This document shows, piece by piece, positions 14,307 through 21,514 of a DNA stretch of 22,712 bases. Source of the stretch: JBMOLL01 sp049325415 (GTDB taxonomy: Bacteria > Bacteroidota > Bacteroidia > Bacteroidales > GCA-2748055); the NCBI GenBank assembly GCA_049325415.1, contig JBMOLL010000012.1, positions 1 through 22,712 on the forward strand. The letters run 5' to 3'. The notes below the pieces were generated by a model. It was given only the letters and a program-made list of their open reading frames with translations, had not been told where the DNA came from and ran no database searches. Numbering within the stretch: position 1 is the first letter of the stretch; the number at the start of each line of letters is the position of its first letter. A program made the translations under genes and the position numbers.

Positions 14307-14738
14307 GTACTGATGGAGGCCTCGCCTCTGTCTGAAGTTGTCTCAGCAACTTTTCGACTGTAATCAAGAAACAGGAGATATCGTGCTGCTGGAATCAGGC
14401 CTCACCCTCGTCTCCCTCTCCACATGGAGAGGGATGGTTGTGTGTGCAACCGGTTCAGGTAATTGCAATAGGAAAGGTTTTTGCTTCTTTCCGCGACTGG
14501 CCCCCACCCTCGTCTCCCTCCCCCGCTTCCCCTTCGCGAAGCTTCGGCGGAGCAAGGGGTGGAAGGGATGTATGTTTCAGCAACTTTCCCGGCTGATGAC
14601 AAATGTCGTGGAGGACCATGTTAACGGTGCCGGCCTCCTGCCGGCCGGGTGGCCTGTTAAAAAACAGCATTCTCAGGATAGGGTTTTTGAGGGGATATGC
14701 ATCCTAAGTGGATGAAACCCTATAAAAGCAGTACCCCG
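14307..14738. repeat. Intergenic region with REP-like palindromes and internal duplication
   Basis: CACCCTCGTCTCCCTC occurs twice (14403-14418, 14505-14520), each time leading into a hairpin. The first is TCCCTCTCCA/TGGAGAGGGA (14413-14434). The second is a compound one with CCCCTT...AAGGGG around the palindrome CGAAGCTTCG. A related pair, CAGCAACTTTtCgaCTG (14340-14360) and CAGCAACTTTcCcgGCTG (14575-14595), brackets them. GAGGC-CTC-GCCTC (14316-14328) may be a terminator. Short frames here are not protein-like. The text resembles dispersed genomic REP-type repeats. Confidence 0.6.
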
Positions 14739-15941
14739 ATGAAGAGCGTTTTTTTACTTTCCTGCCTGCTCGTCCTGTCCTGCGGGCTATTTGCCCAGCC
14801 CTTCGGTGAAGCAGCCCGCGGATTCCGTATTATCCGTCTCGACTATGACAATTCCGGCGGGGAAAAAGGCAGTACATGGTTTGAATACAACCCTCAGGGT
14901 CAGTTAAGCGGAAGCCTGTGGGCGCTCGACGACAGCTCAAGATCGTCGGTGAACCTGTATGAATACGATGAAAAAGGAAACCTGATCACCACGGTCAGGG
15001 ATTTTTCGGAAGGCAGGAAATCACTGGAACTCTTTTTTTATGATGAGAGCGGTAACAAGACCTCCGAATACTTTTTCCGTTCCGACAGCGTGAGCGGTTT
15101 TGCGAGCTACGAATACGAAAAGGGCATCCTGAAAACCGCCCGTTTCGAACGTTACAAGGGCTGGTTATCCGGTACGCTGACCTTTTCCTGCGACAAATCA
15201 GGTAAAAAGACCTCGGCGGTGCTGACAGCAGGAGGTCAAACGGCCTGTAACATCAGTTACAGCTATGACAGTTACGGGAACCTGGAAACAGAGCACTGGG
15301 ATTTCGGGGGGAGATGGAGCCAGACCTTCAGGTATTTTTATGAAAAAAAGGACCTGCCCTGCAATTACTACACCAGTCCTTACCTGATTTCGCCTGCCAG
15401 CTATCGTATAAGCCGTGAAGAATACACCTACAACGGTGAAACAGGTGGTCCCTCGGAGTATTATTACAATTCAAAGAGCCAGCTGGAAACCAAGATTTTC
15501 AACCGTTCCGACGGGTTAAGTACTACTACTGTCTACAGCTATGATCATCAGGGCAGACTTATGAGCTCGAAAAGAGATTACTCGGGAGGAGAAAGCGGTG
15601 AGTTCAGGTATAGCTATGATGAAAACAATCACCTGACCGGACGGTATTTTTACATGGGAGATACCCTTACTTCCATCGAATCCTATATCTACGACACAGA
15701 TGGGCACCTGTTAAAGGCCAGTCTGCGAAACTTCGACGGATGGCTGACAGGACAGATCAGTTTCACCCGGGATGCTGCCGGCCGGCTGACTACAGGTATT
15801 TTCAAAGGTGAAAACGGATTTGATGCCTTTCTCACCTTCACTTCCAATACTGAGGGTCTGACGGAAGAATTACGCTGGGATTTTTCCTTTGGCGCGTACC
15901 AGCTTTATCGGTTCTCCTGGGAAAAGACGCCATCAGAATAA
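14739..15941 (+). CDS. Secreted YD/RHS-like repeat protein
   Basis: Starting at 14739 gives a 400-residue protein with a signal peptide (MKSVFLLSCLLVLSCGLFAQ), so it should be exported; upstream in-frame starts only add polar residues. The rest is built from repeats of an aromatic Y-x-Y-D-x-x-G-x-L motif: YEYDEKGNL, FFYDESGNK, YSYDSYGNL, YSYDHQGRL, YSYDENNHL, YIYDTDGHL, FTRDAAGRL. These alternate with strands such as FRYFYEKK and GWLSGTLTF. YD repeats in RHS and teneurin proteins form a long beta-sheet spiral. Here there is no C-terminal toxin domain or RHS core motif, so this is a short structural repeat protein of unknown role. It ends 31 bp before a convergent gene, with a hairpin between. 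Confidence 0.7.
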   Translation: MKSVFLLSCLLVLSCGLFAQPFGEAARGFRIIRLDYDNSGGEKGSTWFEYNPQGQLSGSLWALDDSSRSSVNLYEYDEKGNLITTVRDFSEGRKSLELFFYDESGNKTSEYFFRSDSVSGFASYEYEKGILKTARFERYKGWLSGTLTFSCDKSGKKTSAVLTAGGQTACNISYSYDSYGNLETEHWDFGGRWSQTFRYFYEKKDLPCNYYTSPYLISPASYRISREEYTYNGETGGPSEYYYNSKSQLETKIFNRSDGLSTTTVYSYDHQGRLMSSKRDYSGGESGEFRYSYDENNHLTGRYFYMGDTLTSIESYIYDTDGHLLKASLRNFDGWLTGQISFTRDAAGRLTTGIFKGENGFDAFLTFTSNTEGLTEELRWDFSFGAYQLYRFSWEKTPSE

Positions 15942-15948
15942 GGTGGCT

Positions 15949-15967
15949 GGCCGGATAATCCCCGGCC
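15949..15967. terminator. Hairpin between convergent genes
   Basis: GGCCGG-ATAATCC-CCGGCC forms a six-base all-GC stem with a seven-base loop, in the 31-bp gap between the YD-repeat gene and the reactivation-protein gene. It could terminate both directions, although neither side has a clear run of T. Confidence 0.4.
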
Positions 15968-15972
15968 TCCCC

Positions 15973-16686
15973 TTAATGCGCTTGTTTATCCCGGTAAATA
16001 CACTGTTCCGCACTGCACCGCCTGCAGTTGTATTGCCGGTAACTCACCCCGGGTCCACCACCGATCACTCCGCTGACAGATTTTACAGGGGTCATGAGTG
16101 CGCTGGCATTCAGCGCTACGCCAGCTTTTTCGCCCGGCACAAGCCGGAAGAGCTTTTCCTGGTCGGACACGGGCCAGCTACAATAGCCGGGGCTGTAGCG
16201 ATTGGTGATCCGCAACTGCTTTTCCAGCAGATTGTCGCCGATCCTCCTGTTGACGATTTCGGCCACTGCTTCGGCAAGTTCGGATCCTGCAAGGTCAACG
16301 ATAAGTCCCTCCAGTGAATCTCCCCTTCGGAACAGTTCCCGTGCATATTTTTCAATTTCATCCCCGGCCGTGCAGATAAAACAGGCTATGCAGGTACTTT
16401 TTTTCAGTGACGACCAGATCTGTGTTTCGATCCCGAAGGTCTCCCCTGCCAGGATCATTTTCCCCTTTTCGCTGAAATCCGGCGAGGGGTACACTGCAAA
16501 GCAGCCCCTCGGATCGGCAAGCTTCAGGCAGCTTTCGATGAGCTTATCAATCAGGTCAGTAAGATAGGGATCGGCAGCGCCGGGAGGCACCTGCAGTTGT
16601 TTCAGAATAGCGGCCCGATCCACCCTGAGTTCTTCCGGTCGGGGTGTGACAATGACCGGGTCCGTCTGAAAGCCGGGGTCCGACAT
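15973..16686 (-). CDS. MetH-type B12 reactivation (AdoMet-binding) domain protein, stand-alone
   Basis: This 237-residue protein resembles the C-terminal activation domain of cobalamin-dependent methionine synthase, which re-methylates oxidised cob(II)alamin using AdoMet and an electron donor. The diagnostic piece is RYSPGYCSWPVSDQEKLF (163-180), preceded by IVDLAGSELAEAVAE and followed by ALMTPVKSVSGVIG. The C-terminus has three cysteines, C221-x2-C224-x4-C229 (YNCRRCSAEQCIYR), beyond the MetH domain pattern, which suggests a metal or iron-sulfur site. It is the last gene of a three-gene operon: its start is 10 bp after the stop of the B12-binding protein. It probably keeps that corrinoid protein in the active Co(I) or methyl-Co(III) state. 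Cytoplasmic. Confidence 0.85.
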   Translation of the reverse strand: MSDPGFQTDPVIVTPRPEELRVDRAAILKQLQVPPGAADPYLTDLIDKLIESCLKLADPRGCFAVYPSPDFSEKGKMILAGETFGIETQIWSSLKKSTCIACFICTAGDEIEKYARELFRRGDSLEGLIVDLAGSELAEAVAEIVNRRIGDNLLEKQLRITNRYSPGYCSWPVSDQEKLFRLVPGEKAGVALNASALMTPVKSVSGVIGGGPGVSYRQYNCRRCSAEQCIYRDKQAH

Positions 16687-16696
16687 GGTTGAGCTA

Positions 16697-17368
16697 TTAA
16701 GCCAGTGAATTCAGGTAGCGTACCAGGGCCTGCGGATCGCCGGAGTAATTATCGGCACCGATTTCCACCCTGAAGGCCTCATTTACGGGTGCCCCTCCGA
16801 TGACGATCCTGGTATCCGGGAAATCCCGTTTGATCTCCCCTGCAATAGCCTTCATATTCACCATAGTGGTAGTCAGGAGCGCTGAGAGGCCAACCACTGC
16901 CCCTTCGTTTTCCGACAGGGCTTTCCTGAATTTTGCCGAACTCACATCGACGCCCAGGTCGATCACCTCCCATCCCGCACCTTCCACGATCATAGCCACG
17001 AGGTTTTTGCCGATATCGTGCATATCCCCCGTAACCGTACCTATAATGAATCTGCCCTTCCGTTTGACCTCACCGGCCTGGAAATAGGGTTTCAGGTGAA
17101 GCAGGGCCGCGTTCATGGCTTTGGCGGAGATAAGCATCTGCGGAACAAAGATCTTCTTTTCGCTGAACTTCAGCCCTACCCTGTCCATGGCGGGTATCAG
17201 CGCAGAGTCGAGTATTTCGGCTGGAGGGATCCCTGAATCGAGGGCCTCACGGGTCAGTTCATCAGCACCATCCTCACCGGCCAAATCGGGCGGATAAGGT
17301 GCCATACGGCTGACCTTTCCGAATTCGATGCAGCGAAGCAGTTTTTCAAGCAGTATACCCTTTTCCAT
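16697..17368 (-). CDS. Corrinoid (B12-binding) methyl-carrier protein
   Basis: This 223-residue protein has the two-part layout of methyltransferase corrinoid proteins. A helical cap lies at about 1-100 (EKLLRCIEFGKV... ILDSALIPAMDRVGLKFSEKKIFVPQMLISAKAM). A Rossmann-type cobalamin domain follows, with GTVTGDMHDIGKNLV: Asp115-x-His117-x-x-Gly120, where His117 is the lower cobalt ligand. The later parts VVGLSALLTTTMVNM and IVIGGAPVNEAF...IGADNY also match. It should carry a methyl group on cobalt between a donor and an acceptor methyltransferase. It lies between the homocysteine methyltransferase (12 bp upstream) and the reactivation protein (10 bp downstream), an arrangement that reproduces MetH as separate polypeptides. 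Cytoplasmic. Confidence 0.93.
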   Translation of the reverse strand: MEKGILLEKLLRCIEFGKVSRMAPYPPDLAGEDGADELTREALDSGIPPAEILDSALIPAMDRVGLKFSEKKIFVPQMLISAKAMNAALLHLKPYFQAGEVKRKGRFIIGTVTGDMHDIGKNLVAMIVEGAGWEVIDLGVDVSSAKFRKALSENEGAVVGLSALLTTTMVNMKAIAGEIKRDFPDTRIVIGGAPVNEAFRVEIGADNYSGDPQALVRYLNSLA

Positions 17369-17380
17369 TGGTGCTGATGC

Positions 17381-18268
17381 TTATCCGTTTAAACTTTTTA
17401 CGATGGTGGCAATCTGCCGGATGTGTTCGGGTGTTGTCCCGCAGCATCCGCCAATAATGTTTGCCCCGGCACCGATCACGAGTTGCACGAAACCGGCCAT
17501 TTCTTCCGGGCTTTCCGGGAAAACCGTTTCCCCGTCCCTGTAAACGGGAGCACCTGCGTTGGCATGGATAAGGATCGGAATATCTCCAGCTGCAGCCCTG
17601 ATCTGCCGTGCTATTGCAATCATATCCCGGATACCGTTCCCGCAGTTTGCACCGATGATGTCGGCTCCGCTTCCGATCATTTCCCGGGCCATCTGGGAAG
17701 GTGTCACTCCCATCATGGTATGAAAGCTGTCTTCGCCCGATTTTTCAAAGGTCATGGTGCAGATCACCTCACAGCGGGTATGCTCCCGGCTTGCCCTGAC
17801 AGCGGCTTTTGCCTCTTCCAGGTCCGACATGGTTTCCACCACCAGCGCATCCGCCCCGCCCTCGGCCAGGGCCATAGCCTGGATCCTGAATGCCTCGTAG
17901 AGCTCATCATAGCTGACATCGCCCATCAGGATCATCTTTCCGCTCGGGCCTATCGAACCCAGGACATGGCGATTGTCACCGGCTGCCCTGCGTGAAATGG
18001 CAGCAGCAGCGACATTGATCTCATGTACCCTGTTCTCCAGTCCGTATTGCTTCAGTTTGAAGACGGTGCCGCCAAAAGAATTGGTTTCGATCATATCCGA
18101 ACCCGCATCAATATAGCTTCTGGCAATCCGATAGACTTCTTCCGGCCTGTCGATGTTCCATAGTTCGGGACACTCACCGGGTTTCAGACCCTGTTTTTGC
18201 AGAAAGGTACCCCAGGCACCATCCGATACCAGGACCCTCCCCTTTTTTATATTTTCCGATATAGTCAT
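17381..18268 (-). CDS. Homocysteine S-methyltransferase family protein (MetH N-terminal-like)
   Basis: This 295-residue TIM-barrel protein has the features of the homocysteine-binding domain of MetH/BHMT: DGAWGTFLQKQG (16-27), ETNSFGG (61-67), SIGPSGK (105-111), VVETMSDLEEAKAA (143-156). The zinc-binding cysteines are Cys209 (GANCGNG) and Cys275-Cys276 (GGCCGTTPEHI). All three zinc ligands are present, so it should transfer a methyl group to homocysteine, probably from the corrinoid protein encoded next. The protein stops at the length of the first MetH domain, with no methyltetrahydrofolate or B12 domain attached. It is the first gene of the operon and diverges from a UroD-family methyltransferase gene across a 130-bp shared promoter region. 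Confidence 0.9.
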   Translation of the reverse strand: MTISENIKKGRVLVSDGAWGTFLQKQGLKPGECPELWNIDRPEEVYRIARSYIDAGSDMIETNSFGGTVFKLKQYGLENRVHEINVAAAAISRRAAGDNRHVLGSIGPSGKMILMGDVSYDELYEAFRIQAMALAEGGADALVVETMSDLEEAKAAVRASREHTRCEVICTMTFEKSGEDSFHTMMGVTPSQMAREMIGSGADIIGANCGNGIRDMIAIARQIRAAAGDIPILIHANAGAPVYRDGETVFPESPEEMAGFVQLVIGAGANIIGGCCGTTPEHIRQIATIVKSLNG

Positions 18269-18321
18269 TTTCAGAGCTTTGAAATGAACATTTAAGTTTA
18301 GTCAATTTTAAATTACAACCC

Positions 18322-18351
18322 GTCCCGAAATAAAAAGAATTTACCCGGGAC
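18322..18351. promoter_or_regulatory. Inverted repeat in the divergent methyltransferase promoter region
   Basis: GTCCCG (18322-18327) and CGGGAC (18346-18351) form a perfect six-base inverted repeat with an 18-base AT-rich centre, midway between the two divergent genes. TATATTTAG (18374-18382) on the plus strand is a weak -7 element for the UroD-family gene. An operator controlling both directions is possible. The gap is too short for a complete cobalamin riboswitch and none was recognised. Confidence 0.35.
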
Positions 18352-18398
18352 CTCAAATTTAAAGATGAAAACTTATATTTAGCTTCAAAAAAATAAAC

Positions 18399-19430
18399 AT
18401 GACCGATCAACAATGGAAAGAACTTCAGCGAATCGCCTCGGGAATTCCGGGGGATAAACCCGTGCCGGGCTTCATTATCGACAGTCCCTGGCTGCCCAAC
18501 TGGTACGGCATTTCCATTCTCGATTATTTTACCAGTGACGAACTCTGGCTCAAGGCAAACCTGAAAGCCATGGAAACCTTTCCGGAGGTTATTTTCCTTC
18601 CCGGTTTCTGGAGTGAATACGGCATGTGTACCGAGCCTTCGGCTTTCGGTGCCAAATGTACTTTCTGGAAAAACGAATTCCCCTTTGCCGGTAAGGTCAT
18701 TCACTCGACCGGAGATATTGCCGGGCTGAATGTACCCGATCCGGAAACCGATGGCTTATTGCCCTTTATGCTGAACCGTTTGTTGAAGAACCAGGCGGCC
18801 ATTGAATCGGCAGGTTACCGCATCCGCTTTTCCGTATCGCGGGGGCCACTGAATATTGCCTCTTTCCTTATGGGTACGACCGAACTTATGACAACCATGA
18901 TGCTAGAGCCCCAGGCCGTTCATGACCTGATGAGAATTATTACAGATTTTCTGAAGAAATGGCATCAGCTGCAAAGGGAAACCATTCAAACTATCGACGG
19001 GATCATGATGCTGGATGACATCGTTGGCTTCATCGGCGAGAGCGAATTCCTGGAATTTGGCTTCCCCTATTTCAGGGAACTTTATGATGTACAGGCCAGT
19101 GTAAAGCTGTTTCATAATGATGCCGACTGTACCGAGTCGATCCGGCACTATCCCGATCTGGGCATCAACCTCTACAATCCGGGCACGCATATGTCGCTGA
19201 CAGATATGTTGGAAGCCACCGGAAAACGAATGACCATACTGGGCAATATTCCGCCGAGAGATGTGCTGGCAGCGGGATCGCCTGATGAGGTCCGGCAGGC
19301 CGTCGGGAAAATGCTTGGTGAAACGTCATGCATGGAAAGACTCATGCCTTCGTGTGGCGGCGGTATGCCTCCGGGTGTAAGCACGGAGAATATCAGGGCT
19401 TTCCTTGCAGCCCTGAAAAAAAACCGCTGA
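18399..19430 (+). CDS. UroD-family (uroporphyrinogen decarboxylase-like) corrinoid methyltransferase
   Basis: This 343-residue protein has the UroD/MtaA-type barrel pattern: MLDDIVGFIGESEFLEFGFPYF (204-225), KLFHNDADC (236-244), NPGTHMSLTDMLEAT (260-274), MTILGNIPPRDVLAAGSPDEV (278-298) and MPSCGGGMPPGVSTENI (316-332). In methanogen MtaA/MtbA, zinc is held by H-x-C and a later Cys. Here His239, Cys244 and Cys319 are candidates, with wider spacing, so the zinc site is uncertain. True heme-pathway UroD is unlikely given the genomic context: it diverges from genes for a homocysteine methyltransferase, a corrinoid protein and a reactivator. It probably moves a methyl group to or from the corrinoid protein; the donor is unknown. 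A heme role cannot be fully excluded. Confidence 0.82.
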   Translation: MTDQQWKELQRIASGIPGDKPVPGFIIDSPWLPNWYGISILDYFTSDELWLKANLKAMETFPEVIFLPGFWSEYGMCTEPSAFGAKCTFWKNEFPFAGKVIHSTGDIAGLNVPDPETDGLLPFMLNRLLKNQAAIESAGYRIRFSVSRGPLNIASFLMGTTELMTTMMLEPQAVHDLMRIITDFLKKWHQLQRETIQTIDGIMMLDDIVGFIGESEFLEFGFPYFRELYDVQASVKLFHNDADCTESIRHYPDLGINLYNPGTHMSLTDMLEATGKRMTILGNIPPRDVLAAGSPDEVRQAVGKMLGETSCMERLMPSCGGGMPPGVSTENIRAFLAALKKNR

Positions 19431-19526
19431 GCCGTTTTCGCAGGCTCCTCAACAGGGCTAAAGCCTGCCGTAAACAATCCGGTGCGATGACGAACAAAGA
19501 ATTACGGATCAGAAAAAAATTTAGCG

Positions 19527-21464
19527 ATGAAGAAAATTCCGGCAATTATCATTTTGTTTTGCCTTGTCCTGAACCTCGACGGACAGGTTATTCTTCCCCG
19601 GCTGGTATCCGACGGCATGGTTCTCCAGCGAAGCGAAGCGACCCGGATCTGGGGCTCAGCGACACCCGGTGAAAAGGTGCAGGTCGAATTCCTTGACAGT
19701 GCATACCAGTGCAGCGCAAATGATGCCGGGTACTGGGAGGTTTTTCTTTACCTGCCTGAAGCCGGCGGGCCCCATACCATGATGATCCGTGCCTCCAATT
19801 TAACCGAAGTGCACAATATCCTTGTCGGTGAGGTCTGGCTCTGTTCCGGACAGTCGAATATGGAACTTACCATGGAACGTGCCGCACCGATCTATGCTAA
19901 AGAGATCGCCGCCAGTGAGAATCCCATGATCCGCTATTTCGAGGTGCCCGACAAATACTCCTACAAAGCAGCACAGACCGACCTCCAGGGAGGAAGCTGG
20001 ATCTCGCCCGATCCGCAAACGATTTACAGGATCTCGGCCGTGTCGTATTTCTTCGCCGATGAGCTCTGGAAAAAGTACCGCATACCCGTTGGCATTATCA
20101 ATGCCAGCATGGGAGGCTCACCTGCCGAGTGCTGGATCAGTGAGGAATATCTCCAGGCCTTTCCTTCCCATTATGCAGAGCTGCAGCGTTTTAAAAGCGA
20201 TTCTCTGATAGCTGCCATCGAAAAGGCCGCCAGGGAAAAAACAGGGACATGGCAAAGCCTGCTGAGGTCGAAAGACGCTGGATTCAGTGATCCCGGAAAG
20301 CCCTGGTTCAGTCCCGCGCTGAAAGACAGGAAATGGAACCGGTTCAGCCTACCCGGGTACTGGTCGGACCAGATCCCCGGCTATAAAAACGGGGCGTTCT
20401 GGCTCCGGCGGAATTTTTCGGTTCCTGAAGAAATGGCCGGACAGGAGTCTCTTCTTCTTCTGGGAAGGATCATCGATTCGGATTCGGTTTACGTCAACGG
20501 CACTTTTGTCGGAACAACAGGTTATATGTACCCGCCAAGAAGGTACAGGATCCCGGCGGGTCTGCTCAAAAAAGGACAGAACAATGTGACCATCAGGGTC
20601 ATCAACTCATCCGGTAAAGGGGGATTTGTACCTGATAAGCCGTATTCGATAAGCAACAGCGGGGGAAGTATTGACCTGAAGGGCGAATGGAAGATCATGC
20701 AGGGAACAGCGATGGATCCCATGCCCGGTTCGGTGACCGTTCGCTGGAAGCCGGGAGGCCTATACAATGCAATGATCGCTCCCCTCCTGAACTTCAGGAT
20801 CGCCGGAGTGGTTTGGTACCAGGGCGAATCCAATGCAGAAAGGTACGCCGAGTACCGGGAACTGTTTCCGGCTATGATCAACTGCTGGCGCAAAGGCTGG
20901 AACGACAGCCTGCTACCCTTCCTATTCGTGCAGTTGCCTAATTACATGGAGGCTGATCCGTCGCCTGCCTTCTCCTCCTGGGCTTTCATGCGGGAGGCAC
21001 AGATGTCGGCCCTGAGCCTGCCGCGAACGGCTATGGCTGTGGCCATTGACCTGGGTGAATGGAACGACATCCATCCGCTGAACAAGAAAGATGTCGCTCA
21101 TCGCCTGGGCCTGCTGGCCATGGATATGGTATACGGGGATCACGAACTGGTATCCTCCGGACCGGTCTTTAAGAATGCCGTTTTCATGGATGACTCGGTA
21201 CAGGTCTTTTTCACCCATGCTGAGGACGGACTCTTTACGCGCGGGAATTCAAAACCCGGGGGCTTTGACCTGGCAGGTGCTGACGGCATTTTCCACAGGG
21301 CGGAGGCACGAATAGAGGGTAACACCATACTGCTGTCGTCGAAAGATGTTCCGCATCCTCTCGCAGTACGTTACGCCTGGGCGAACAACCCCGACAGGGC
21401 CAATTTAATGAACAGTGCCGGCCTGCCAGCCTGGCCGTTCAGGACAGATTCCCTTGAAAAATAG
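19527..21464 (+). CDS. Sialate O-acetylesterase-family (SGNH) esterase with internal jelly-roll domain
   Basis: This 645-residue protein has a signal peptide (residues 1-19) and the SGNH-hydrolase blocks of the sialate O-acetylesterase family: GEVWLCSGQSNMELT with nucleophile Ser110, NASMGGSPAECW (192-203), VVWYQGESNA with Glu434, and the catalytic Asp514/His516 in NDIHPLNKKDVAHR. Between blocks, about residues 265-385, lies a galactose-binding-like beta-sandwich (FWLRRNFSVPEE... VYVNGTFVGTTGYMYPPRRYRIPAGLL), a known arrangement in Bacteroidota members. It probably removes O-acetyl groups from sugars outside the inner membrane. Sialic acid is not implied, since many relatives act on xylan or pectin acetyl groups. 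It begins 96 bp after the UroD-family gene; shared transcription is possible but unproven. Confidence 0.92.
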   Translation: MKKIPAIIILFCLVLNLDGQVILPRLVSDGMVLQRSEATRIWGSATPGEKVQVEFLDSAYQCSANDAGYWEVFLYLPEAGGPHTMMIRASNLTEVHNILVGEVWLCSGQSNMELTMERAAPIYAKEIAASENPMIRYFEVPDKYSYKAAQTDLQGGSWISPDPQTIYRISAVSYFFADELWKKYRIPVGIINASMGGSPAECWISEEYLQAFPSHYAELQRFKSDSLIAAIEKAAREKTGTWQSLLRSKDAGFSDPGKPWFSPALKDRKWNRFSLPGYWSDQIPGYKNGAFWLRRNFSVPEEMAGQESLLLLGRIIDSDSVYVNGTFVGTTGYMYPPRRYRIPAGLLKKGQNNVTIRVINSSGKGGFVPDKPYSISNSGGSIDLKGEWKIMQGTAMDPMPGSVTVRWKPGGLYNAMIAPLLNFRIAGVVWYQGESNAERYAEYRELFPAMINCWRKGWNDSLLPFLFVQLPNYMEADPSPAFSSWAFMREAQMSALSLPRTAMAVAIDLGEWNDIHPLNKKDVAHRLGLLAMDMVYGDHELVSSGPVFKNAVFMDDSVQVFFTHAEDGLFTRGNSKPGGFDLAGADGIFHRAEARIEGNTILLSSKDVPHPLAVRYAWANNPDRANLMNSAGLPAWPFRTDSLEK

Positions 21465-21490
21465 CCTGCACAGATAATTCACGGCCATCC

Positions 21491-21505
21491 GGGGAACTTA
21501 TCCCC
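21491..21505. terminator. Hairpin between convergent genes
   Basis: GGGGA-ACTTA-TCCCC is a five-base stem with a five-base loop in the 50-bp gap between the esterase and GH9-type genes. It may be a weak bidirectional terminator. Confidence 0.4.
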
Positions 21506-21514
21506 TCGTCAGCT

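Noticed and set aside
18269..18398. Possible cobalamin riboswitch in the corrinoid locus.
   Set aside because: The gap is only 130 bp and AT-rich, with no B12-box-like sequence that I could recognise.
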